Assembly: GCA_021739765.1 (NCBI GenBank)
Contig: JAIPBD010000006.1
Coordinates: 62,001-126,000, forward strand
Length of the DNA: 64,000 bases
Origin: Melioribacteraceae bacterium
Lineage (GTDB): Bacteria; Bacteroidota; Ignavibacteria; Ignavibacteriales; Melioribacteraceae
Direction: 5' to 3'
Shown here in pieces: positions 54,152-63,936 of this stretch; within the stretch, counting starts at the first letter, position 1; each line of letters begins with the position of its first letter. The notes beneath the pieces were generated by a model. The model ran no database searches. It saw only the letters and a list, made by a program, of their open reading frames with translations, and was not told where the DNA came from. Made by a program: the position numbers and the translations under genes.

Positions 54152-54884
54152 TTTTAATGATTTTTTTGAGAATAGTACTTATAAAGTAATAATTTGCATT
54201 TAAATATCTCCTCCATAATCTTCTTGGTTCTTGGATAATTCTAAATACCCATTCAACCCCGGATTCATAGATCCATTTAGGCGCTAATTTTGCGTTACCG
54301 GCGATAAATTCAAAAAAACCACCTACACTAAAAATACATTTCACCATCAATCTGTCTCTATTCTCATTTATCCAAAATTCTGATGTTGGGATTCCCATAC
54401 CCACAATAAGAATATTTGCACGAGAATTATTTATATCAGCAATAATTTCAAATGATTTGCTTCTGTCAAAGTATCCATTATTCCATCCTACAATTTGAAT
54501 TTTCGGATATTGTTTTCTCACATTGGCAACAGCCGTTTGTAAATTTTCCTCCGTAGTTCCAAGAAAGTATACCCTTATTTGCTGCTTCTCGATATAACGA
54601 GCTAGGAACTCCTCAAAAAAGTAAGTGAACACCACTTTTTTGATGTTTTTACCCGTTAATAATTTCACTGCCCATACAACACTTTTTCCATCCGCAATTA
54701 TGTAATCTGCTGAGTTGAAAGTATCCTTAAACCCAGGTTCGGTGTTAATTGTGTGAAATGAATGTGAGTTCAGATAATGAAATACTTTTGTGCGTTCATC
54801 AGATTGAAGAGATCTTAATATCGCAGTAAAATACTCATCTGAGTCTTTAATATTGATGAAAGTATCGAAAAACTGAATTTTCAT
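54138..54884 (-). CDS. WecG/TagA/CpsF-family glycosyltransferase
   Basis: 248 residues from the ATG at 54884; the open frame runs 8 codons further to a TTG, but the strand FFDTFINIKD following this ATG is the usual family start. Motifs: DYIIADGKSVVWAVKLL (near 55-72), YFLGTTEENL, GYFDRS, NILIVGMGIPTSEFWI (near 156-171) and GVEWVFRIIQEPRRLWRRYL (C-terminal tail, membrane-associating). It typically adds ManNAc(A) to a lipid carrier. No SD is visible. Confidence 0.9.
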   Translation of the reverse strand: MKIQFFDTFINIKDSDEYFTAILRSLQSDERTKVFHYLNSHSFHTINTEPGFKDTFNSADYIIADGKSVVWAVKLLTGKNIKKVVFTYFFEEFLARYIEKQQIRVYFLGTTEENLQTAVANVRKQYPKIQIVGWNNGYFDRSKSFEIIADINNSRANILIVGMGIPTSEFWINENRDRLMVKCIFSVGGFFEFIAGNAKLAPKWIYESGVEWVFRIIQEPRRLWRRYLNANYYFISTILKKIIKNGSR

Positions 54885-55084
54885 GAATTTGGGAAATATC
54901 CGGTTCAATAATAATTTTGCAATCGGAAAATAGACAATTTTGGTTCAATCCAAAAATTAGTTTTTGGTATGTTGGTGAGAAATAAATGATTTGTATTTAT
55001 CAGAAATAATGCATCTCGTAGTTTAATCTTAATGAATATATAGATATCTTATATAACAAGAATTCAATTTTATTAAGGAAAATG

Positions 55085-58000
55085 ATGCAATCATTAAAAT
55101 TATTTCTTTTGTTAGTTCTATTCTCTTCAGGTAGTTATTACTCTCAAGTTTCAATATCCAACGAAAAAGTCAAAAGCAGATTATACTCTTTTGAAGTTGA
55201 AACAAACTTTAATGAATATTCTCTTCTTGGGAAATCTAACGGTAGTAAAATCATTAAATTTGATAACTACCTGGACGAAAGCAAATCCACCTTTTTCACA
55301 TTACCAAGAAGGGATGTTTTTGTTGCAATTCCACCAAACAGCAAACCAACTGTTAATTTTAGAGTTCTGGAAAACGAAACTTTGGATGCGCTTCCGCCCG
55401 TTAACCCGGTGCTAACCCAAATGGATAGTGAGACAATCATTTATAAAGAAGCGGGGGAATTTAATCTTGAAATTCCACCGCAACTTGAAGTGAAAGGTTA
55501 CTTGTGGCTCGGAGACAATTATGTAATCCATTTGAGTCTTGGAATTTTTCAACCAGATACAAAATCCAGATCAACAGCAAAAATAATCAAATACATATTG
55601 GATCTGGAATTTCCAAATAGCGTTCAATTTTCATCGGACTCAAATATAGCAACCGGCGATGTTCACCCTCTAATTTTAAATAAAAATGCGGCCGCCCTTC
55701 TAAAATCTAAAAGGGAAATAGAAGTAGCCGAAACCGACTCATGGATAAATTATGATCAGGATTATTTGAAATTTTCGGTAGGTGAAGATGGAGTTTATAG
55801 AATTACCGCGCAGGACTTAACTGAAAATGGAATCAGCACGTCGATATCATCATCTACTCTAAAATTATTTAATCGTGGTTCCGAAGTAGAGATATTTATA
55901 GACGATAATGGGGATGGAACATTTAATGCAGACGATTATTTGGAGTTTGTCGCGTTCAAAAATTATGACGGCAACCATCGTACAGTAAATGATTTTGATA
56001 CGCCGTATAATGAATATTTAAATCGATACTCAGACTCCACCTTTTTCTTCCTGACCTGGAATGGTGGGAATGGCAAAAGAATGGATGCAGTTAAAAATGC
56101 CAACTTATCCCCAGTTGATACTGTCGATTATTATGATAAAATTCTTCATTTTGAGGAGAATCCATGGTTTGATTTTACTCAACGTGATTTGGTGCGTCGT
56201 CAAAATCCGGATTGGCAGGAAAATGAAACATGGAACTGGTTGAACCAAAGCGTTCAGACTCGAAATCTCAATTTTACTGTTGAGAACTTATATCCTGATC
56301 GAACCGCGAAAGCTTTTGTAAAAGGGCAAGGCAGAGCAGGAGATGTTATATCCGATACTTATAATTTGGTTCTGCGAGTAAATAATAACTCAGCAGCATT
56401 GGATTCTGCAAGATTTGACAGATATGACAGAATTTTGCTTACCGGGGAGTTTTCTTCAAATGAATTGATAAATGGTGCGAATAAACTTAAATACACTTCC
56501 TTACCAACCGCTTCAACCTTAAATTGGTCTTGGATCGATTGGTATGAATTAGAGTTTCCGGTTTACGCTTTGGCAGAGAATAACACATTACATCTGCAGT
56601 ATCCTTCACTAAAAAATGATGTCGTTGGGGTTGTAAAAATCTCGAACGTTACTACCACCGGTAATTCGCTTTATAAATTCTCAACTTCTGGCACTTTCAG
56701 AGTCAGTAATACTTCGTATTCGAACAGTACTTTAACATTTGCTGATACTGTAAAAATAAACGATCACTACTTTTTAGCTACGGATTCTACGGTTCTAAAG
56801 CCAGAATTCCTAGAAGTCAAGAAATTTAAAAATCTAAGAAATTCCGGTAACCAAGCAGATTATTTAGTGATCACTCATCCGACATTGTTAAACGCTTCGG
56901 CGGAATATGCCGCATTTATTGAAGATGAGTACAATGTAAATTCGTTTGTCTCAAATATTTTCGACATCTATGATGAATTTTCGTACGGTTATCCCGAACC
57001 GGAATCTGTTAAGGAGTTCCTTAAAGCAGTTCACCAAAATTGGCAAACACCGCTGGTATCAAATGTTGTATTAATAGGTGAAGCAAATTGGGATTATAAA
57101 GGAAACGTTACTTCGAGGGGAATCCCGAGAATTCCAAACCTTGTACCCACCTATGGAGTTCCAAGCAGTGATACTTGGTTTACAATTTGGGATACAACGG
57201 GCGCATTTGTTCCCAATATGAATATCGGACGAATAGCCGCTTTAAATGCGAACGATATCAGCCATTATATGGAGAAACACAAAGCGCATCTCGCACGTCC
57301 TTTTGATGAAATTAACAAAAACTTTCTTTTATTTTCGGGTGGAAAGGGTGATAACCCAACTGAGCTGCGAACTTTGAAAAATGCGAATGATTATGTCGAA
57401 CAGCTGATTCAAAATCGTCCGACCGCTGGAAATTCAACTCATTTTTATAAAACTACCGATCCTAAAACAGATTTTGGTCCATATACAGATCAGTTTATTT
57501 CATCAAAAATTGAGACCGGAGGTTTATTTATCTCATACCTGGGACATAGTGGAGTACAAATCTGGGATAATACAATTGTTTCTCCGGTTCAATTGCAAAA
57601 TGAAACAGGAATAAAACCATTGATTACCGATTTTGGATGTTCCACCGCAAAATTTTCAGAACCCGAACTTAATTCTTTTTCTGAGATTTTCACACTGAGT
57701 GAAGAAGGGCAAGCAATCGCCTACATTGGAAATTCCTCCTTAGGGTTCATCTCTTCATCGACAATTTTTCCTTCTTTCTTTTATCCCAGATTGCTCAACT
57801 CGGAATCCAAAAATGTTGGGCAAGCCCATAATTTTGCCAAGTACGATTTATTACAAAATTATGGAACCAGTGGAGTTTATACCGCTTTTTCCCTTTGTAA
57901 TACATTGATTGGTGATCCCATTGTTAATTTGAAAGTTCCGTCAAAACCGAGTTTAAAAATAACAAGCGGGGATGTTCAAATATTAGAATCCGGATTCTCC

Positions 58001-60385
58001 GAAAAAACAGATTCGCTTACCGCACTTGTACGAATCTTTAATTTCGGACAAGCACCCGAAGATTCGTTTAAAATTAGCTTTAAGCAGACCCATAATTCGC
58101 AGATCTTGAGTATTCAAGAATTTCAAAAAGTATTACCCAAAATCCAAGATTCCATTGTGGTAAAGTTCTCCGTTGAATCTCTTCCGGGTCAACATACGTT
58201 AAGCTTTGTTGTGGATTCAGGCAACGATATTGAAGAAATATATGAAGATGATAACTCGATTGACTATGGAGTATTTGTACCCAGTTTAGCACTAAAAACA
58301 GTTAAGAATAATTTATTTTATAATTCCAGGATTGATACATTCTTTATCGTTAATCCTACGATTGCGAATGAAGGCGTAACCGATTTACTTGTGGAATATG
58401 ACACACTGAACTCGTTTGAGACTTCACAATCTTTTACAGTTCCAATCGATACATTTACAACTAAAATCGTATTTGAGAATCTTCTAAATGCACGCAGATA
58501 TTATTTTAGAGTTCGAGATAATATTTCCGGCAGCGATTATTCACCTGTTTATTCCTTTTTCAACCGACCGGGATATGACTTCCTAATTGCCGATTCCATT
58601 GCGTTAGCCGGTATTAATACAAATAATTTGCAATATGATAGATCAAATGGTCTCATTTTGAGTGAAGATAAATACGTGATCGAAGTATTCTCCGGTGGAT
58701 TTAATGATGGAGCAACCGCTATCGGTAAAGTTAATGGTACCAACTACATGGATTTACCGGATGAAACCGGACATCACATTGTTGTTCTCGATAGGGAAAC
58801 TCTAAAATTTGAATCTGATAAGATATTTAATCTATTCGGAGGAGCAAGCGTGAGAGCTGATTACATCGCGCATTTAGATTCTCTCGATGATTCCAAAATT
58901 GTTCTGTTTGCAATTACCGATGAAGGTTCTTCAGGTTTATCGGCTGAGTTAAAAGCAAAAATAAAAGAATTTGGATCTGCAAAAATTGATAGTGTTGGTT
59001 GGAGGGCGCAATGGGCGATGATCGGGTGGAAGGGCGCGGCATCCGGAGCTGTTCCCGAAAAATATGCTCCTGCCTTTGGTGGGATCGTTAATATCGATAC
59101 AACAATTATCAAGAAAAGAACAGAAGGTAAATTTGTAACACCCGAAATTGGACCGGCAACTTTTTGGGAAGAATTGCTAATCGAGGGTCAAATCCCAACT
59201 GATGCAAGTGTGACCTTCAATTTATTAGGTGTTAAAAATGATCTGAGTACTGATACACTAAAAACCTTTGCTGTAATTAATACCTCGATTGGGCTTCAGG
59301 ATATTGACGCGAAGCAATATTCAAACTTGAAGATTGAAGCCGAATTAAAAGGCTCTTCAGATGGCGTATCGCCATCAGTTAATTCGGTTGGGATTAATTT
59401 TAATGAATTCGCCGAACTCGGTACAAATTATCAAGTTGTCTGGGTTACGGAAGATTCGATTTTGATTGGCGAAACAGCCGAGCTAAAATTTTATGTTTAT
59501 AATTCAGGCGATGTAAAGGCCGATAGTATTCTGGTTAAGGTAAATTCTCAGTTCCCGAGCAAACCGATTGAATCAATCTATTCTGAATATATAAATTCGC
59601 TAAACCCAAACTCTCGTAAATTAGTCACGGTTCCATTCACTTCGCTCAGGGATTATGGTATCGCAACACTCTCAATAGAAATTGATGCAGATAATACAGT
59701 AAATGAGTATTTCGAAGACAATAATTTTTACACAACTTCGCTTGTTGTTAAGAATGAATTTGTTGTTCCTAACATTGAATTACAAATCGAGAACGGAAGC
59801 ATATTTGACGGACAATATGTTAGCAATGAACCCCAAATTGATGTCACTTTAAGCGATTTTACTCCGATACCAATTTCAAAAAGAGTTAATCTCACAATTG
59901 AATTAAATGATCAAATTGTAGATACAAATGATATTAGCTATTCATTCTCATCTTCAAATCCAAAAGTTATGGCAGCCTACAAACCAAAGTTGGAAGATGG
60001 TGACTACGAACTAAAAATCTACGGAATGGATGCGCTTGAAAATCCTACTGATACTATTTACAGTTATTTTAAGGTTACCAACGAAGTGAAAATTCTTGAT
60101 GTTTATAACTACCCCAATCCATTTTCGGATGAAACTCATTTTACATTTAAGTTAACGCAAATTCCTGATGAGGTGAATCTTAAAATATTTACGATAGCCG
60201 GAAGGTTGATCAAAGAAATTATTATTTCCAATGCTGACTTGAAGCATGATTTTAATAAAATCTTCTGGGATGGGCGAGATGACGATGGTGATTTAATAGC
60301 CAATGGTGTTTATATTTACAAGTTACTTATGAAAGTTGAGGACAAAACGGAATCCTTAACCTCTAAACTTGCAATTGTTCGTTAG
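55085..60385 (+). CDS. C25-family (PorU/PorU2-like) T9SS protease with CARDB modules and sorting tail
   Basis: 1766 residues. The second of two adjacent ATGs (55085) is favoured because AAGGA lies 5 nt upstream. After a signal peptide and a beta-rich region, a gingipain-like C25 domain (about 595-960) has catalytic His in ISYLGHSGVQIW (near 820) and Cys in TDFGCSTAKFSE (near 851). CARDB-like modules follow (about 960-1080 and 1450-1550). The C-terminus (NYPNPFSDETHFTF near 1676, then WDGRDDDGDLIANGVYIY) is a FlgD-like T9SS type A tail. PorU is the sortase that removes such tails; at 1766 residues this is longer than classical PorU (about 1150), closer to PorU2-type annotation. It may be sortase or secreted protease. 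Confidence 0.85.
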   Translation: MQSLKLFLLLVLFSSGSYYSQVSISNEKVKSRLYSFEVETNFNEYSLLGKSNGSKIIKFDNYLDESKSTFFTLPRRDVFVAIPPNSKPTVNFRVLENETLDALPPVNPVLTQMDSETIIYKEAGEFNLEIPPQLEVKGYLWLGDNYVIHLSLGIFQPDTKSRSTAKIIKYILDLEFPNSVQFSSDSNIATGDVHPLILNKNAAALLKSKREIEVAETDSWINYDQDYLKFSVGEDGVYRITAQDLTENGISTSISSSTLKLFNRGSEVEIFIDDNGDGTFNADDYLEFVAFKNYDGNHRTVNDFDTPYNEYLNRYSDSTFFFLTWNGGNGKRMDAVKNANLSPVDTVDYYDKILHFEENPWFDFTQRDLVRRQNPDWQENETWNWLNQSVQTRNLNFTVENLYPDRTAKAFVKGQGRAGDVISDTYNLVLRVNNNSAALDSARFDRYDRILLTGEFSSNELINGANKLKYTSLPTASTLNWSWIDWYELEFPVYALAENNTLHLQYPSLKNDVVGVVKISNVTTTGNSLYKFSTSGTFRVSNTSYSNSTLTFADTVKINDHYFLATDSTVLKPEFLEVKKFKNLRNSGNQADYLVITHPTLLNASAEYAAFIEDEYNVNSFVSNIFDIYDEFSYGYPEPESVKEFLKAVHQNWQTPLVSNVVLIGEANWDYKGNVTSRGIPRIPNLVPTYGVPSSDTWFTIWDTTGAFVPNMNIGRIAALNANDISHYMEKHKAHLARPFDEINKNFLLFSGGKGDNPTELRTLKNANDYVEQLIQNRPTAGNSTHFYKTTDPKTDFGPYTDQFISSKIETGGLFISYLGHSGVQIWDNTIVSPVQLQNETGIKPLITDFGCSTAKFSEPELNSFSEIFTLSEEGQAIAYIGNSSLGFISSSTIFPSFFYPRLLNSESKNVGQAHNFAKYDLLQNYGTSGVYTAFSLCNTLIGDPIVNLKVPSKPSLKITSGDVQILESGFSEKTDSLTALVRIFNFGQAPEDSFKISFKQTHNSQILSIQEFQKVLPKIQDSIVVKFSVESLPGQHTLSFVVDSGNDIEEIYEDDNSIDYGVFVPSLALKTVKNNLFYNSRIDTFFIVNPTIANEGVTDLLVEYDTLNSFETSQSFTVPIDTFTTKIVFENLLNARRYYFRVRDNISGSDYSPVYSFFNRPGYDFLIADSIALAGINTNNLQYDRSNGLILSEDKYVIEVFSGGFNDGATAIGKVNGTNYMDLPDETGHHIVVLDRETLKFESDKIFNLFGGASVRADYIAHLDSLDDSKIVLFAITDEGSSGLSAELKAKIKEFGSAKIDSVGWRAQWAMIGWKGAASGAVPEKYAPAFGGIVNIDTTIIKKRTEGKFVTPEIGPATFWEELLIEGQIPTDASVTFNLLGVKNDLSTDTLKTFAVINTSIGLQDIDAKQYSNLKIEAELKGSSDGVSPSVNSVGINFNEFAELGTNYQVVWVTEDSILIGETAELKFYVYNSGDVKADSILVKVNSQFPSKPIESIYSEYINSLNPNSRKLVTVPFTSLRDYGIATLSIEIDADNTVNEYFEDNNFYTTSLVVKNEFVVPNIELQIENGSIFDGQYVSNEPQIDVTLSDFTPIPISKRVNLTIELNDQIVDTNDISYSFSSSNPKVMAAYKPKLEDGDYELKIYGMDALENPTDTIYSYFKVTNEVKILDVYNYPNPFSDETHFTFKLTQIPDEVNLKIFTIAGRLIKEIIISNADLKHDFNKIFWDGRDDDGDLIANGVYIYKLLMKVEDKTESLTSKLAIVR

Positions 60386-60403
60386 AAAATATGAGGTAAA
60401 TTG

Positions 60404-61741
60404 ATGAAAAAGCTATTTTTAATAATTTTTCTTTCTGCATTTATTGGAATCAATGCACAAGATATGTTCTCCACACTAAAGCAGAATGAAGGTATGCTCG
60501 GCGGAGGAACCGGCGTTACATGGATTGATGGACAACCTTATTATCATTTAAGACTTTTCCCTGAATTCGCGTTTTCCAATTTTGGAATTGGATTAGATTT
60601 TAAAATTGAAGTTGGTTCGAATGGTAAAATTCGGTCTGAAAATTTTAACGAATTTTCTGATTATTTAAGCATTATCAGGTATGTAAGGTACGGTCAAAAA
60701 GGCGACCCGTTCTACGCGAGGCTTGGGGCTTTAGATTACGCGACTTTAGGGCACGGCAGCATCATGTACGCTTACAATAACAGTCCGAGTTATGACAAAC
60801 GAACCATCGGATTGGCTTTGGATGCCGATTTCAGTGAATTTGGGTTTGAATCTGTTTATTCATCATTTGGAGAATCCGGTGTATTAGGTATTAGAGGTTA
60901 TGTACGGCCTCTGCGCTTCACCGATCTGGGAAGTATCCCGATTATCGGAAGTTTGGAAGTCGGCGCGACTTATACCGGCGATCTTAATGATAATAGCGGA
61001 GTTCTCGCGGGGAATATTGACCCACTATCCGGAAATTTTGTAAGTACACGAGACACCGGCTCAGTCAATATAATCGGTTTAGATCTTGGTTTGCCAATTG
61101 TTAGAACATCTGCTTTTAATCTCGATCTTTATTTTGATTATGTGAAAATTTTAGATTTTGGAAGCGGAACAACCGCCGGATTAAAAATGGGATTCAACGG
61201 ACTTGGTTTGGTGGATGTAATGGCAAAGCTTGAGCGAAGATTTAATGGTGATAACTACATTCCTTCATATTTTAGTTCTTTATACGAATTGGAAAGATTT
61301 CAAGTTTCCGGCGGGGCAGTAAACAGTAAAGTTCAGCAATTACTCGCTGCGCAATCAGTTGGAAATGGTTTCTACGGTGAATTGCTGGTTAGTTTATTAG
61401 GTACTTTTGATATAGTTGGAAGTTATCAAAGATTGGATAATGATTCAAAAAGCGGTGCGTTGCATCTTGCCACGGACGTTTCTCCCGACGACGGTAGTTT
61501 TATCGCTAAGGCCGGATATGATAAAGTCAGAATTCAGGGTGAATCAGATATGTTCAAACTTGATGACCGTTCGTATTTCTTCATTGAATTCGGGTATAAA
61601 CCAATGTCTTATATGATCGTTTCGATGGTATATCATTGGACTTACACGCCGGTTAGAGACGCTGATGATAATGTAATAGATTACGCTCCGCAGAAGAAGA
61701 TAGAACCCAGAATCAGTTTTGTTATGCCATTGGATTTTTAA
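60404..61741 (+). CDS. Outer-membrane beta-barrel protein of unknown role
   Basis: 445 residues from the ATG at 60404, which has GAGGT 7 nt upstream. A signal peptide (MKKLFLIIFLSAFIGINAQ) is followed by alternating hydrophobic strands (YYHLRLFPEFAFSNFGIGLDFKIEV, ending IEPRISFVMPLDF with the C-terminal aromatic). The pattern fits a barrel of about 16-18 strands. It follows the PorU-like gene by 18 nt and is probably co-transcribed. The start lacks the PorV (LptO) motifs, so it is not PorV; a porin or T9SS accessory role is a guess. Confidence 0.7.
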   Translation: MKKLFLIIFLSAFIGINAQDMFSTLKQNEGMLGGGTGVTWIDGQPYYHLRLFPEFAFSNFGIGLDFKIEVGSNGKIRSENFNEFSDYLSIIRYVRYGQKGDPFYARLGALDYATLGHGSIMYAYNNSPSYDKRTIGLALDADFSEFGFESVYSSFGESGVLGIRGYVRPLRFTDLGSIPIIGSLEVGATYTGDLNDNSGVLAGNIDPLSGNFVSTRDTGSVNIIGLDLGLPIVRTSAFNLDLYFDYVKILDFGSGTTAGLKMGFNGLGLVDVMAKLERRFNGDNYIPSYFSSLYELERFQVSGGAVNSKVQQLLAAQSVGNGFYGELLVSLLGTFDIVGSYQRLDNDSKSGALHLATDVSPDDGSFIAKAGYDKVRIQGESDMFKLDDRSYFFIEFGYKPMSYMIVSMVYHWTYTPVRDADDNVIDYAPQKKIEPRISFVMPLDF

Positions 61742-61747
61742 TTCATA

Positions 61748-61778
61748 CAAAGCCCCGAAATTCGGGGCTTTGTTGTTT
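61748..61778 (+). terminator. Intrinsic terminator
   Basis: CAAAGCCCCGAA (61748-61759) and TTCGGGGCTTTG (61761-61772) pair almost perfectly around GAAATTC and are followed by TTGTTT. It ends the PorU-like operon, 7 nt past the barrel gene. Confidence 0.85.
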
Positions 61779-61846
61779 ATATCTTAACTCTAAACAGAAT
61801 AGAATATAATAATAAAAGATAATGATATCGGTTGATTGGAGTAAAA

Positions 61847-62908
61847 ATGATCTCATACACAAAATATTTTATTAAATCTTTGATTTTCGTTTTATGTGTC
61901 GGAATGATTATTTCATGCTCGAGCACGAAGGACACAATAAATGAGCCCGAATTCCAACCACTCGAAGATGTTGAACCCTTCTCACAAAATGAGAAACTGG
62001 GTAGAGGAATAAATCTCGGGAACGCACTTGAAGCCGCCATTGAAGGCGATTGGGGCGTAACACTCGAAGAGTCATATTTCAAAGTTATAAGTGATGCCGG
62101 ATTTAATTCTGTGAGAATTCCAATCAAGTGGTCTGCTCATGCCGAAGTCGATTCTCCATTTACAATCGAAGAATCCTTCTTTGCACGAATCGATTGGGCG
62201 ATTTTAACTGCATTTAAGTATAATTTAGCGGTTATAATAAACATTCATCACTACGAAGAAATGATGTTGGACCCGGAAACGGAAAAGACCAGACTTTTTG
62301 CTTTATGGCAGCAAATTGCTGATCATTATCAAAAATATTCGCACGATCTTTTCTTCGAAGTGCTAAATGAACCAAATGACCAATTGACCCCCACTCTGTG
62401 GAATGGAATTCTAAAAGAAGCTGTTTCAGTTATTCGTTTAACAAATCCGGGCAGAACAATACTAATCGGAACCGCAAATTGGGGTGGTTTAGGCGGATTG
62501 AATGCGCTTTCTTTGCCTGCTGATGATAATATAATCGTCACCTATCATTATTATAATCCGTTTGAGTTCACGCATCAAGGAGCAGAATGGGTAGATGGTT
62601 CTGAAAGTAATTTAGGTACAAAGTGGAGTAATACACCCCAAGAACGGCAAGCTGTCATAAATGATTTTGATGCGGCAATCGAGTGGGCTTTCCAAAAAAA
62701 TGTTCCCTTAAATATGGGTGAATTCGGCGCGTATTGGAAAGCAGATAATGATTCTCGAGCTTTATGGACTGCAATGACGAGTCAATATGCAAGACTCAAA
62801 GGGATAAGTTTCCACTACTGGGAATTTTGCTCGGGATTCGGAATCTACGATGTAACCGAATCAAAATTCAATGAAGAACTTTTAAACTCTCTTCTCCCTT
62901 CAAATTGA
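61847..62908 (+). CDS. GH5-family glycoside hydrolase lipoprotein (cellulase-like)
   Basis: 353 residues from the ATG at 61847, with GGAG 5 nt upstream. Lipobox IISC near 27. GH5 landmarks: RGINLGNALEA (start of barrel), SVRIPIKWSAH, INIHHYEEM, FFEVLNEPND with the acid/base Glu, IVTYHYYNPFEFTH, and LNMGEFGAYWKA with the nucleophile Glu. All catalytic residues are intact. It cleaves beta-1,4-glucan or a related plant polysaccharide and is probably held in the outer membrane. No sorting tail. Confidence 0.92.
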   Translation: MISYTKYFIKSLIFVLCVGMIISCSSTKDTINEPEFQPLEDVEPFSQNEKLGRGINLGNALEAAIEGDWGVTLEESYFKVISDAGFNSVRIPIKWSAHAEVDSPFTIEESFFARIDWAILTAFKYNLAVIINIHHYEEMMLDPETEKTRLFALWQQIADHYQKYSHDLFFEVLNEPNDQLTPTLWNGILKEAVSVIRLTNPGRTILIGTANWGGLGGLNALSLPADDNIIVTYHYYNPFEFTHQGAEWVDGSESNLGTKWSNTPQERQAVINDFDAAIEWAFQKNVPLNMGEFGAYWKADNDSRALWTAMTSQYARLKGISFHYWEFCSGFGIYDVTESKFNEELLNSLLPSN

Positions 62909-62943
62909 GAGATGAAGATCGTGCTTGAAAGATGGTATTCTGA

Positions 62944-63891
62944 ATGCTAGAGAATTTCCTATTTATCCTTAACGTCGTGCTGCCGGTTTTTCTTCTTGTT
63001 ATAATCGGTATTTTCCTTCGACTGATAAAGTTGCTAGATGAATCTTTTGTAAAACTCACATCGAATTTTGTTTACAAAGTATCGCTTCCAGTTTTAATTT
63101 TTCTGAAACTCCATAAAGTTGATTTTGGAAGAACCTTTGATCCGAACATGATTATTGTGATAATATTCGGGATTTTTACAACGGCATTTATTGCCTACTT
63201 AATAGCAAAAATATTAAAAATGAAACCCGAAGATGAGGGTGTATTTGTTCAAGGGGCATTTCGGAGTAATTATGCAATCGTTGGATTGGCAATTATTATG
63301 CGAATGTTTGGAGTGGAGGCAGTTTCCAAAGCATCTTTTTTACTTTTATTCGCACTACCACTCTATAATTTATTTGGTGTAATTTCATTAACTATTCCAT
63401 TTAATTCTATCCGGAACACCGATTTTAAAAAACTGATTAAAGAGATTTTCACAAATCCTCTGATTCTTGCCGTATTCGTTTCCGCACCGTTTTCAATATT
63501 TGGCGTGGGCGTTCATCCTACCCTTGAAACAACCGGGAATTATTTGGCCGAGATCGCGCTTCCTTTGGCGCTAATTGGAATCGGAGCTTCATTTAATATC
63601 AGTTCGATTAAGTCAGCGTCGCAATTCGCTTTGCTTTCATCGGGGATCAAAAATATTTTATCTCCTTTGATAGTAATCCCACCTGCTATTTTGCTTGGAA
63701 TCGAGGGAAATGATCTGGCAATCATTTTTATTATTTTCGGATGTCCAACAGCAATCGCGAGTTTTATTATGGCCGCCGGAATGAGAGGAAATATTAAATT
63801 AGCAGGAAATATTGTAATTATTTCCACTTTGGGGGCAATATTTTCCATGACTTTAGGACTCTTTCTCTTAAAATATTTTAAACTATTTTGA
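62944..63891 (+). CDS. AEC-family (auxin efflux carrier) transporter
   Basis: 315 residues, ten predicted transmembrane helices. Family features: the opening LENFLFILNVVLPVFLLVIIGIFLRLIKLLDESFV and the repeat unit VYKVSLPVLIFLKL, with the second half starting near 165. AEC proteins export small organic acids or other solutes. Substrate unknown. It is preceded by a GH5 gene 35 nt upstream and followed by a DDAH-like gene. Confidence 0.88.
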   Translation: MLENFLFILNVVLPVFLLVIIGIFLRLIKLLDESFVKLTSNFVYKVSLPVLIFLKLHKVDFGRTFDPNMIIVIIFGIFTTAFIAYLIAKILKMKPEDEGVFVQGAFRSNYAIVGLAIIMRMFGVEAVSKASFLLLFALPLYNLFGVISLTIPFNSIRNTDFKKLIKEIFTNPLILAVFVSAPFSIFGVGVHPTLETTGNYLAEIALPLALIGIGASFNISSIKSASQFALLSSGIKNILSPLIVIPPAILLGIEGNDLAIIFIIFGCPTAIASFIMAAGMRGNIKLAGNIVIISTLGAIFSMTLGLFLLKYFKLF

Positions 63892-63936
63892 GCATCTTAC
63901 TAATTTGAGATTTACAGAACCTAAGAAGGATTTAGC

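Noticed and set aside
58080-59112. Minus-strand open frames within the PorU-like gene
   Set aside because: They are short shadows of a long, motif-bearing coding region.
60404-61741. PorV (LptO) next to a PorU-like gene
   Set aside because: A barrel is likely, but the PorV N-terminal motifs (such as the GGMGNAG-type segment) are missing.
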